A DNA stretch of 64,000 nucleotides from Synergistaceae bacterium UBA6101 (lineage in GTDB: Bacteria > Synergistota > Synergistia > Synergistales > Synergistaceae): contig DIWR01000025.1 in assembly GCA_002428495.1 (NCBI GenBank), positions 1 to 64,000 of the forward strand, in the 5' to 3' direction. Under the pieces are notes generated by a model. It was not told the DNA's origin. It saw only the letters and a list, made by a program, of their open reading frames with translations, and did not search any database. The first letter of the stretch is position 1, and every line of letters begins with the position of its first letter. Shown piece by piece: positions 8,796 to 17,220 of this stretch. Made by a program: the position numbers and the translations under genes.

Positions 8796-10190
8796 ATGAA
8801 CAGTAATCAAAAGAAAATCATATTTTTACTGATCAGCATCGTAATTGGGGTCGTTATCGCTCTGCAGTCCCCACCAGAGGGGCTGACTCCGGCGGCAATG
8901 ACGTATGCGGGTATCTTTGTGGCGATGATTTTCCTGCTGATTAGCCATGTGTTCTCTGATTGGGTTGTGGTGCTGGCGGCGACAAATTTGATGGCACTCA
9001 CCAAGGCGGCGAAGATTACGGAGGTCTATTCGGCGTTCAGCGGCAGCATTATTTGGCTGATAGTCATGGTGTTTACACTGGCGATCGGGGTTGCCAAAAG
9101 CGGATTGCTGACTAGAATCAGTTTGAAGATTCTGACTTTTTTCCCCGCCAACTACCGGGGCGCGATTTTAGCCCTGATGACCTCCGGTCTGGTGGTTACC
9201 CCGCTGATCCCCAGCGCCATGGCCAAAACGAATATTATGATCCCCGCTGCCACGGCCATCACGGAGCAGCTCGGCCTGAAAGAACGCAGCAAAGGGGCCT
9301 TGGGCCTTTTTTCTGTTACCTATATGACTATTATGCTGGGGAGTGAGGCTTTTCTGAGCGGTTCGCTTTATGTGGCGATCATGCTAGGCTTTCTGCCGAA
9401 CCAGAAGTTTACTATGCTCAGTTGGCTGCAGGCTACCAGCGTTTGGCTGGTGGTCGTGCTGATCGGCATTTACATTTATTGTATGACCTATTGCAAGCCG
9501 GAGCAGGACATTAGTTTCCCGCCCGATTATTTTAAGGAACAGATAAAGGGACTTGGTCCAATAAGCCGGGATGAAAAACTTGTCGGGATCCTGTTGCTGA
9601 TTTGCCTGGTGCTTTGGTCCACCACCAGGCTGCACGGGATGGATACGGGAATGATCGGGCTGATTGCCGTCTGCATTATGGTGGGCTACGGCCTGATTAC
9701 AGATGCTGATTTTATCGGCAAAGTTTCCTGGACCCTGGTTGTGTTTATCGGCGGATTGTTGGGAATGGCCAGCCTGATGACGTCCCTGGGCTGGAGCAAC
9801 TTTATCGCAAAGCTGCTTGGCCCTGTTTTTGCTCCGGTCGTAAGCAGCCCATGGACTTTTGTTCCCTTCTTGTGTGTTTTTACTTACATCCTGAGATTCG
9901 TGGTCATTGAACAGGTGACGAGTTTAGTCATTACGTTCGCTATTTTTTCACCGCTGATGCAGCCCGCCGGAATGAGTACCTTCGTTTTGGTGTTCGTACA
10001 GTTCTTGTCGGCCATGGTCTGGAATATTCCTTATCAGAACCCCTACCCGCTGACGACGCTGCAGGTCGCAGGCGAGAAATATGTGACGTTTGCCGAATTC
10101 CGCAAAAGTTCCTATGCGTACATGGTGATCAACCTGATCGGGATGACGGCCAGTATTCCCCTGTGGCAATGGATGGGCTTAATCTGGTAG
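8796..10190 (+). CDS. SLC13/DASS-type anion:sodium symporter
   Basis: This is a 464-residue integral membrane protein with about 11-12 hydrophobic segments, of divalent-anion:Na+ symporter (ArsB/NhaD superfamily) layout. The segments LIPSAMAKTNIMIPAATAI and, later, FLSAMVWNIPYQNPYPLTT occupy the places of the two re-entrant substrate loops. It lies 76 bases after korC behind GGGGGG(T) and likely belongs to the operon. It probably brings in the carboxylic acid used by the enzymes upstream; dicarboxylates are typical of the family. It is followed by a strong bidirectional terminator shared with the convergent iclR-type gene. Confidence 0.82.
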   Translation: MNSNQKKIIFLLISIVIGVVIALQSPPEGLTPAAMTYAGIFVAMIFLLISHVFSDWVVVLAATNLMALTKAAKITEVYSAFSGSIIWLIVMVFTLAIGVAKSGLLTRISLKILTFFPANYRGAILALMTSGLVVTPLIPSAMAKTNIMIPAATAITEQLGLKERSKGALGLFSVTYMTIMLGSEAFLSGSLYVAIMLGFLPNQKFTMLSWLQATSVWLVVVLIGIYIYCMTYCKPEQDISFPPDYFKEQIKGLGPISRDEKLVGILLLICLVLWSTTRLHGMDTGMIGLIAVCIMVGYGLITDADFIGKVSWTLVVFIGGLLGMASLMTSLGWSNFIAKLLGPVFAPVVSSPWTFVPFLCVFTYILRFVVIEQVTSLVITFAIFSPLMQPAGMSTFVLVFVQFLSAMVWNIPYQNPYPLTTLQVAGEKYVTFAEFRKSSYAYMVINLIGMTASIPLWQWMGLIW

Positions 10191-10312
10191 TTGGTAATCC
10201 GGTTGCCTGATGGGAACCGATACTGCAGGCTGACCGCAGGAGATTGGATTTTCACTGGTGCCCGCTGGATCCGGCCGATCTGCCTGCCGCACTGTGGGTA
10301 AAAAGAATATAA

Positions 10313-10348
10313 AATAAGCCGGTATCTTTCAAAGCGTACCGGCTTATT
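10313..10348. terminator. Bidirectional rho-independent terminator
   Basis: AATAAGCCGGTA (10313-10324) and TACCGGCTTATT (10337-10348) form a perfect 12-bp stem with a 12-nt loop. A/T-rich flanks serve both directions. It sits between the convergent transporter and IclR genes. Confidence 0.85.
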
Positions 10349-10398
10349 TGCGATTTTTAAACTGTCGGCGTTTTCTCGCCCTCGCGCTGAAATACCCG

Positions 10399-11211
10399 CT
10401 AACCTTGGGTTACTTTATTCGGCTTCCACCCCAAAACGATGGAGCAATACTTGCTTGCCTGGAGGCCACTCCTGATCAGAATATCACGCTGACTCTCTAT
10501 CGTCTCTTTGCTGTCTGCTATGCTGCACGAAGCTATAATATTATTTGTAAAATCAAAGATAGGGAAAGCGATGCAATATGTGTTTTCCAGAAGCTCGCCC
10601 TGATCCAGGGAATACCCGCACTGCCTGATGCTTTCCAATTCTTTATAAAGAGCGTCCTGGGCAGTTATGGTATGATCAGTATAAGCGTCCATACTTATCT
10701 GGCTGATGATATCTTCCGCCATTTTTTCAGGAAAGTAGGCTAAAAGGCACTTCCCTATCCCTGTGCAATACATCGGCAAACTGGTATAGGACCTGAAAAA
10801 ATCATTTCTTCCCTGTTGTTCATATACTCTGATCGTCAGGACCTGGTTCATCTCATCGTACAAGCCCAGATTACTTGAAACGTTTAATCGTTTTCCGATA
10901 TTATTTTCCCAATATTTCCCGGTCTCTTGCAGAACGGGCAATTTATTCAGATGCTTTTGAGAGATGGCGAACAGTTTGATGCTCTCCATATACTTACCGC
11001 GAGCCGCGCATTTTTTGACACATTTTTTTTGCAATAAAGTATTTAACAACCCGTTCACCGTGGACCGCGTCATTTTCAGTGCGTCAGCGATTTCTTTGGC
11101 GCTTAACGGGACGTTGGAATTGCACAGCAAAGTAAGTATGTCCAATGCCCGCTCAACTGACTGAATGGTAGACGGTCTGTCCGGTTTGTTTTGCCCAGCA
11201 GTCTCTATCAT
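10399..11211 (-). CDS. IclR-family transcriptional regulator
   Basis: The product has 270 residues. An N-terminal winged HTH (about 15-80; SVERALDILTLL, then LSAKEIADALKMTRSTVNGLL) precedes the IclR effector domain (YCTGIGKCLLAYFPEKM, GYSLDQGELLENTYCIAFPIFD). The start is ATG 11211 behind GAGAAGG. It is the only regulator in the island and converges on the SLC13 gene, so it is the natural candidate controller of the 1959-10190 operon; effectors of this family are usually small carboxylates. Its 5' flank borders the broken helicase gene, so its promoter lies in or next to the junction. Confidence 0.9.
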   Translation of the reverse strand: MIETAGQNKPDRPSTIQSVERALDILTLLCNSNVPLSAKEIADALKMTRSTVNGLLNTLLQKKCVKKCAARGKYMESIKLFAISQKHLNKLPVLQETGKYWENNIGKRLNVSSNLGLYDEMNQVLTIRVYEQQGRNDFFRSYTSLPMYCTGIGKCLLAYFPEKMAEDIISQISMDAYTDHTITAQDALYKELESIRQCGYSLDQGELLENTYCIAFPIFDFTNNIIASCSIADSKETIESQRDILIRSGLQASKYCSIVLGWKPNKVTQG

Positions 11212-11242
11212 GGTCTACAACCTTCTCATCATGTTTTTTTAA

Positions 11243-12725
11243 GGGTACCAGAAAATATCCATATTTGCAACAGGCAGGAAGGGCGATACAGGGGGGGATA
11301 AAGAAGCAGACAATGCTTACAACGAGTCTTTCCTCCCAATTACCACTTCTTCTTACCTCTTTCTCTCCGGCACACCCTTTCGGGCACTTAATTCCGGCGA
11401 ATTTATTGAAGAGCAGGTATATAACTGGACTTATTCAGACAAGCAGAGGGCGAAGGAGAACTGGAATGGCGACGGATCTAACCCTTATGAGGCACTGCCG
11501 AGAATGGTGCTGCTTACCTACAATATTCCAGAGAATATAAAGGTAATAGCAAAACAAGGAGAATCTGACGAGTTTGATCTCAATTTATTCTTTTCATCAG
11601 AAGGTACAGGATCAACAGCAAGGTTTAAGTATGTGGAATATGTCCAGAAATGGCTTGATCTTATCAGAGGGTCATATCTTGAAACTACTGTGGACGAGCT
11701 TAAACTTGGCGCTACAAAACCTCCGATGCCCTATTCGGACATCAGGCTTTTAAACGTCCTTACCCATACACTCTGGTTCATGCCGAACGTGGCTTCATGT
11801 CATGCAATGGCAAACCTTCTTAAAGAAAAGCAGAACTCTTTTTTTCATGATTACAAGATTAATGTCTGTGCCGGGACAGGTGCAGGGATTGGTTTTTCGG
11901 CGCTTGGTCCAGTACAGGAGTCGATGAGGGATCCGCTTCACAGCAAGACGAATACGCTTTGCTTTCATGCGGCAAGCTTACTACAGGGGTCACTGTACGT
12001 CCCTGGACCGGAATATTCATGCTTCGCAACCTCTCTAGCCCAGAAACGTACTTCCATGCAGCCTTCCGGGTCCAGAGTCCCTGGACCGTTAAGAAGGACA
12101 ATGGAGATGGAGAAGAAATAATCAAAAGAGAGTGTTATATATTCGACTTTGCACTTGACCGGTCGCTGAGACAGATATCAGACTACAGTTGTAGGCTGAA
12201 CGTAGAGGAGACTAGCGTTGAGAAGAAGGTCGAGGAATTCATCAGCTTCTTGCCGGTCCTTGCATACGATGGCAGCTCCATGACCATGGTCAACGCTGCA
12301 CAGATACTCGACATGACTACAGCAGGGACATCTGCGGTGCTTCTTGCAAGGCGCTGGCAGAGCGCGCTTCTTGTGAACGTGGACAACGATACATTAAGAA
12401 GAATACTAGATAGTAAAGAAGCAATGGAAGCAATAATGAAGATAGAGGGCTTCAGAGCACTTGGATCAGACATTATAGAGACGGTCATCAACAAGAGCGA
12501 ATCTGTAAAGAAGGCGAAAAAAGACGGCGGAGATCTTACAAAAAAGCAAAAAGAAAAGCTATCTCAGGAGGAGAAAGAGTATAGGAACAAGCGCTAAGAG
12601 ATTCAGGAGAAACTCATCAAGTTCGCAACGCGAGTTCCTATCTTTATGTACCTGACCGACTACAGGGAGCGCTCCTTGAAAGATGTTGTTACCCAGCTCG
12701 AACCGGATCTTTTCAAACGAGTCAA
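11243..12725 (+). pseudogene. Restriction-type SF2 helicase, C-terminal remnant
   Basis: The reading frame opens without a start at about 11243 (...IFATGRKGDTGGDKEADNAYNESFLP). It runs through helicase motif III (YLFLSGTPFRALNSGEF) and shifts frame near 11950 at CTTTGCTTTC, where a 5-base TGCTT duplication explains the shift. It continues with the motif V/VI region (LSCGKLTTGVTVRPWTG and AAFRVQSPW). An in-frame TAA at 12595 interrupts KR-EIQEKLIKFATRVPIFM, and homology ends near 12720. Such helicases are large restriction/DNA-defence proteins; the whole 5' half and the true 3' end are missing. At least three lesions mean it is dead. The 5' break coincides with the edge of the catabolic island. 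Confidence 0.75.
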
Positions 12726-13086
12726 CAACACACTTACATTTGGGTAAGATCAACAACAGATCAACAACACAGATCAACAACAAGGTATTGCATTATATTC
12801 AAAGATAGGGTAGAATCTTCAAGCGTGCGGGAAATGATCTTGTCAATGCAACAAGAAACAGTAACGGATGTTTGCAGAATAAAGTCAGTCTGGATGCCGA
12901 TCCAGCCTTCTAGATCTGTTAATTTATTTATATACGAGAAGAGATCGGTAAGTGTGTTTATGCGGTTATGACATGGTCACGAGTTGTATTTTTTTGACAT
13001 GCTAGCAACGCAAAAAGTTCTGTGGCACACAAGGTTCTGAGTATTCTTGTTAAAGTGTTAAGTACCCTGCCCCCGCAGCCACTTCT
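12725..13086. other. Decayed spacer between helicase remnant and tRNA
   Basis: No gene is visible. It starts with several TCAACAACA units (12722-12783), one of which is followed by ACACTTACATTTGGGTA (12730-12746), identical to 1648-1664. The rest is A+T-rich and has no coding signature. Confidence 0.5.
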
Positions 13087-13163
13087 GGCGCTGTAGCTCA
13101 GCTGGCTAGAGCATTCGGTTCATACCCGACAGGTCACCGGTTCAAATCCAGTCAGCGCCACCA
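13087..13163 (+). tRNA. tRNA-Met (CAT anticodon), two stem mismatches
   Basis: A 77-nt cloverleaf with encoded CCA. The acceptor pairs GGCGCTG/CAGCGCC, the D-arm pairs GCTC/GAGC, and the anticodon loop is TTCATAC (CAT). The T-loop is TTCAAAT. Two pairs are broken: T27-C43 at the top of the anticodon stem and C51-A63 in the T-stem. It resembles an elongator tRNA-Met; tRNA-Ile2 (lysidine) is less likely. The mismatches raise the chance of a degenerate copy. Confidence 0.8.
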
Positions 13164-13174
13164 ACAAGAAATTT

Positions 13175-13203
13175 AAACCTCCGAAGCTATTCGGAGGTTT
13201 TTT
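13175..13203 (+). terminator. Rho-independent terminator after tRNA-Met
   Basis: AAACCTCCGAA, loop GCTA, TTCGGAGGTTT form a perfect 11-bp stem followed by TTTC. It lies 12 bases after the tRNA CCA, so the tRNA is a single-gene unit. Confidence 0.9.
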
Positions 13204-13557
13204 CGATTTTTGTCTCAATCAAATAAGACAGCTGATGATTACCAGACGCTTACGAGTTTTTATGGCAAACATAAGGAGAAAAATAGACAACGATAGGCCG
13301 GGGCGTCGACTAATAACGACAGAAGTAGGAGTTGGCTATAATTTCAGCGAAAATGCCGGATAAGTATGAATTGGCAAAATAATAACCGACGCAGATACAT
13401 CAAAAAACCAAATATTTGCTGCAAATGCCTATCTTTCACTATGCAATAATAAAGATACGACATATCAGAGAGTTAAAATATAATCAGGACGTTGATGAAG
13501 CCAATCATCCTACTTTATTCATGAAAAGACTAAAAGAAAAGAACTGGGGGTGTTTTT
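13204..13557. other. Intergenic region upstream of protease-inhibitor gene
   Basis: No gene or RNA structure is recognised. A TATAAT at about 13479-13484 is a possible -10 for the following gene but has no good -35. The stretch is A+T-rich without repeats. Confidence 0.4.
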
Positions 13558-14196
13558 ATGAAGGTTGGACATGTTGCTGTAATTTCTTTGTTATTGCTGG
13601 TACTTGCAGTGTGTGTAATAAATATTGCTGAAGCTTCTGAGAACAGATTGGAAGGCATGGTCACCGATCAAAACGGAGCCCCGACAGCGGGTGTCAAAGT
13701 CAATATATGGGACGGCAAAACCTTAAGGCAGGCTGTTTCTGACCGGGAGGGTAAATTTTATGTTTCAGGTATTGCTCCGGGAACTTTCTTTGCAGTACGC
13801 CTGACGAAATCTAATTTCGAAACAGTCCGCATGGGAGGACTTCGGTTCCCTGAGAATGGAAACCTTTCCCTGACAGCCGAATTTGTTCAAATACTTGCCG
13901 GATCAGATCATATTGTGAAGCTCCCTTCCAACCCTTCGACCGGTTATTCCTGGACAGCTATAGTAAAGGGCCGGGAAGATATCCTTTCTTTCAACGAAAA
14001 AATAATGGAAGAGCAGGATGAAAAAAGCGAAGCGGGAGGGCACACGAAGGGACGTCCAGGAAACGAAATATGGAAGTTCAACGCGCTTGCCGCAGGGAGA
14101 TCAGACATTCTCCTTGCTTACAGGAGGTCCTGGGAAGGATCTGTCGCTCCCGTCAGATACCACATCTGCTCAGTGACGGTGAGGCAGAGAGGATAA
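13558..14196 (+). CDS. Secreted chagasin-like (I42) cysteine protease inhibitor with carboxypeptidase-regulatory-like domain
   Basis: Signal peptide (residues 1-27, ending IAEASE) is followed by a carboxypeptidase regulatory-like/Ig fold (about 30-105: LEGMVTDQNGAPTAGVKV... SDREGKFYVSGIAPG). A C-terminal I42 domain (about 110-212) carries all three protease-binding loops: NPSTGYSW, the G-rich GRPGNEIW loop, and YRRSWEG in place of the RPW loop. Known I42 proteins inhibit papain-like C1 cysteine proteases. The start is ATG 13558 behind GGGGGTG. It appears monocistronic and should act in the periplasm or outside the cell. The two-domain architecture is unusual for the family, which is mostly ~110 residues long. 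Confidence 0.82.
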   Translation: MKVGHVAVISLLLLVLAVCVINIAEASENRLEGMVTDQNGAPTAGVKVNIWDGKTLRQAVSDREGKFYVSGIAPGTFFAVRLTKSNFETVRMGGLRFPENGNLSLTAEFVQILAGSDHIVKLPSNPSTGYSWTAIVKGREDILSFNEKIMEEQDEKSEAGGHTKGRPGNEIWKFNALAAGRSDILLAYRRSWEGSVAPVRYHICSVTVRQRG

Positions 14197-14353
14197 CCGC
14201 TATTAGTCAATTTTGTCAGAAGCGGATCTGGTCCTCCTTTTACAAAATATCATTTTTTAAATAAGCTGCCATCTATATTTAGGGTTTTCTTCGGGCATTT
14301 GTTGTCCTGTAGCTTCATCAATGTTTTTCGAAAATTGATAAGCATAGGCGGAT

Positions 14354-16885
14354 TCAACTTATCGCTGAGGAACAGTCTTCTTCCATAAGCACGCTCTCAA
14401 TAAATATTTTAGCGATCAAAGGATCGAACTGGATCCCGGCATTCCGCCTTATTTCTTCTATAGCCTGCTCTTTGGACATAGCCTTGCGATATACCCTGTC
14501 CTCAGTCATGGCATCGTATGCGTCTGCAACCGCCAGTATCCTTGAAAGCAGGGGGATATCTTCTCCCTTAAGACCTTTGGGATATCCGGAGCCATCCCAT
14601 CTTTCGTGGTGTGCAAGTATGTAGTCGGCTATCCTCGCCAGCTTGTGCGAAGCCATAGCGATCCTGTATCCAATTTCCGGATGTCTCTTCATTATGACCC
14701 ATTCATCTTCAGTCAGTGTTCCGGGTTTGTTCAGTATCTTGTTATCTATACCTATCTTGCCTATGTCATGGAGCATACCAAGCAATTGGAGTTCTCCAAT
14801 ATCCTTTTCCATAAGGTTGAGCATCCTGCCTACTCTTGTAGAGAGCTCTGAAAGTCGTTCGGCGTGCCTTTCTGTTTCCTGTGACTTTTCGTAGACCGTT
14901 GTCATTATAGAGTTGATTATGTCGCTGTATGAACTTTGCTGCGAGAACAGCTTCCTGTTTCTCATATAATCGTTTGCAGTCTTAAGCGCTTCTTCTGCCG
15001 GCTGAAGCTCATCAAATATAGTTGCGTATCCCATTGATATAGTGATCTCGGGCGAATTTGCCCGGTTGCTTCCATTGTAGCTCGTGCATTCGTTCTTTAT
15101 ACTGTCAAGCAGTTCATGGGCCTCCTCATTACTTGTAATGGGCAATATTATGCCGAATTCGTCCCCGCCGATCCTGGCGATTATGTCTTCTTCACGGCAA
15201 CAGTTTCGTATCATCCATGAAGCTTTTACTATCACGATGTCTCCTTCATGCTGTCCGAAAGCCTCATTGATGAGGTGAAGACCGTTGATGTCCGCTACCA
15301 GTACAGTTAAGGGCAATTTTTCTTTCTTATTCATTTCAGACAGTTTTTTTTCAAAATACTGCCTGTTGTAGAGGTCGGTCAGACGGTCATGTTCATTAAT
15401 GTAGCGGATCTCTTCCTCTTTTTCTTTGAGGTTTGTTGTGTCTATGATGATACCTTCGATCGCTTCCACGCTTCCGTCGCTTCTGTAGACGCCCTGTCCG
15501 GTCTCGAGCACCCATTTGCTTTCTCCTGATGCGGTCGTTATAGCGTATTCGCTTTTGAAGGTCTTATGCCTGGCAAGTACCCGTTCCCATTCAAGCCAGA
15601 GCATTTGCCTGTATTCCTCTTTGATAAGGTCGTTAAAAGAAAGGGTCTTGCTTCTAATAAGGTCTTCCGGCCTGTATCCCGTGAGCTCGTAGCATCCATT
15701 TGATACGAATAGCATTGTCCATTCCGGGTTGTAAAGACACCTGTATGCCATTCCGGGGAGGTTGGTTAGAAGTACAGACTTGCTCCTTTCGCTTTCTTCA
15801 AGAGCTTGTTTTGCAAGCTCCCTTTCATTGATGTCCTGTACTATCCACATGTTTAGTCGGTCATCTTTGCCTGATCCTGTCAAGTCTGCGACATCAAGAC
15901 TTATCCATGAATATGATCCGTCGGGTTTTTGTACCCTTTTGTTGAGAGAATATTCATTTGTTTCGCCACTTGTAAATTTTTCGTATTTTTCAACATTAAG
16001 GGGCAGATCATCCGGATGTGTTATCTTTCTCCAGTCACAGTCTTTTAGTTGCTCCTTAGTCCATCCGATGATCTTTTCAAATGTGGGGTTTATCACAGTG
16101 AAGTTGCCAAAACTGTTTCCTGCCGCTATACCGACCGGGATCCTCTGAAATACGTTATTAAGCAGGGTCTCGCTCTTTTCCAGTTTTTCCCCGATAGACT
16201 GTATGCATACATTTTTGATGATGATCATGTAAGCAGCAACAAGAAGTATAAAGAACGCCAGGACAGTCATAGTAGAATTTATGACCCTCTTCATAGCCTC
16301 TGCCCTGAGATCTTTAGTGTAATAATCAATGCCAATAACGGCGACTGCATCACCTTTTGAGCCATCCAGCACAGGGGCATAAACGCTCGTTATCACCCCG
16401 TCATTGTGGACAGAGCCATTGGGGGAGGGTGTCCCACCTTCAAAGAACTGCAGGATGTGATCTTCTTTTTCATTAGGGAAGATAGCTGTATCCGCAGCGT
16501 CGTTCATCTTTTCCCTGTTTCCAGAATCAACAAGGTAGTGTACCTTACCGTCTCTTTTTGTAAGAAGGTATGCGGATGAAACTTGGGGAACAGAGTTCTC
16601 CAAGTTTTGTAAGCTCTTTTTTAAAAATACGTACCTGGGATTATTTTCGAGGTCGTTGGTTTGATTCAGGGAAGAGATCTGGTCCTGTGATATGAAAGCC
16701 CCTGTTGATTCCGCAAGTATTACGGCATAAGACAACTCCCTGGACATGTATTCTTCCCAGGTGCTGTATACGTGGTTAGCCGCCAAAATAAAAAATATCA
16801 ATGAAGCCGCCAAAAAATATTTATTAAAAGCACTGTTGTTCAGGCGCATGGATCCAATCGTCTTTTTGAACATAAATAAAATCAC
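14354..16885 (-). CDS. Membrane PAS-PAS-GGDEF-HD-GYP cyclic-di-GMP signalling protein
   Basis: 843 residues: TM1 (about 22-42), a periplasmic sensor region (about 45-205), TM2 (about 206-228), and two PAS/PAC modules (about 240-490). The GGDEF domain has an intact IGGDEFGIIL site and an RxxD inhibitory site (REED) five residues before it. The C-terminal HD-GYP domain has HDIGKIGIDNKIL and HHERWDGSGYPKGLKGEDIP. Both the cyclase and the phosphodiesterase motifs are intact, so the protein may make or degrade c-di-GMP depending on the signal. It is a single gene with convergent and divergent neighbours. No ligand can be assigned to the sensor region. Confidence 0.9.
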   Translation of the reverse strand: MILFMFKKTIGSMRLNNSAFNKYFLAASLIFFILAANHVYSTWEEYMSRELSYAVILAESTGAFISQDQISSLNQTNDLENNPRYVFLKKSLQNLENSVPQVSSAYLLTKRDGKVHYLVDSGNREKMNDAADTAIFPNEKEDHILQFFEGGTPSPNGSVHNDGVITSVYAPVLDGSKGDAVAVIGIDYYTKDLRAEAMKRVINSTMTVLAFFILLVAAYMIIIKNVCIQSIGEKLEKSETLLNNVFQRIPVGIAAGNSFGNFTVINPTFEKIIGWTKEQLKDCDWRKITHPDDLPLNVEKYEKFTSGETNEYSLNKRVQKPDGSYSWISLDVADLTGSGKDDRLNMWIVQDINERELAKQALEESERSKSVLLTNLPGMAYRCLYNPEWTMLFVSNGCYELTGYRPEDLIRSKTLSFNDLIKEEYRQMLWLEWERVLARHKTFKSEYAITTASGESKWVLETGQGVYRSDGSVEAIEGIIIDTTNLKEKEEEIRYINEHDRLTDLYNRQYFEKKLSEMNKKEKLPLTVLVADINGLHLINEAFGQHEGDIVIVKASWMIRNCCREEDIIARIGGDEFGIILPITSNEEAHELLDSIKNECTSYNGSNRANSPEITISMGYATIFDELQPAEEALKTANDYMRNRKLFSQQSSYSDIINSIMTTVYEKSQETERHAERLSELSTRVGRMLNLMEKDIGELQLLGMLHDIGKIGIDNKILNKPGTLTEDEWVIMKRHPEIGYRIAMASHKLARIADYILAHHERWDGSGYPKGLKGEDIPLLSRILAVADAYDAMTEDRVYRKAMSKEQAIEEIRRNAGIQFDPLIAKIFIESVLMEEDCSSAIS

Positions 16886-17220
16886 CCAAGTTGTTTTCAG
16901 GATGGTGATATATTGAAGAAACCGTTAAATTATATTACAAAAAGGAGATTGTGAACAGTGCATCAAAGTCCATAAGGGGGTTTATTATCTCTGAAATTCA
17001 TCTTTATTTACCTGTTTGCTTGTGTACACATTCATGTCAGCTTCATTCAAAGCATCCTTGAATGACGTTATTTGGATACCCCTCAAATCACAAACCCACA
17101 CAAAATTCACACATTTCTGTCATAAAATATATAGGCAACATGAGATATATTTGAAGAGTGGCATGTAGATTTTGATCGTCTGTGCCATTTATGGCTTTGC
17201 TGCAAAGGGGTGTTTTGAAG
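16886..17220. other. Divergent intergenic region (sensor / PDZ protein)
   Basis: The region between two divergently read genes. A weak candidate promoter for the right-hand gene is TTCACA (17106-17111), 16 bases, TATATA (17128-17133). The frame at 17182 extends the next gene upstream but is not favoured. No RNA element is seen. Confidence 0.35.

Noticed and set aside
12722..12783. Repeated TCAACAACA units, possibly a CRISPR or iteron array
   Set aside because: Units are 9-11 bases with no spacers of regular length, no cas or rep genes, and only about four copies.
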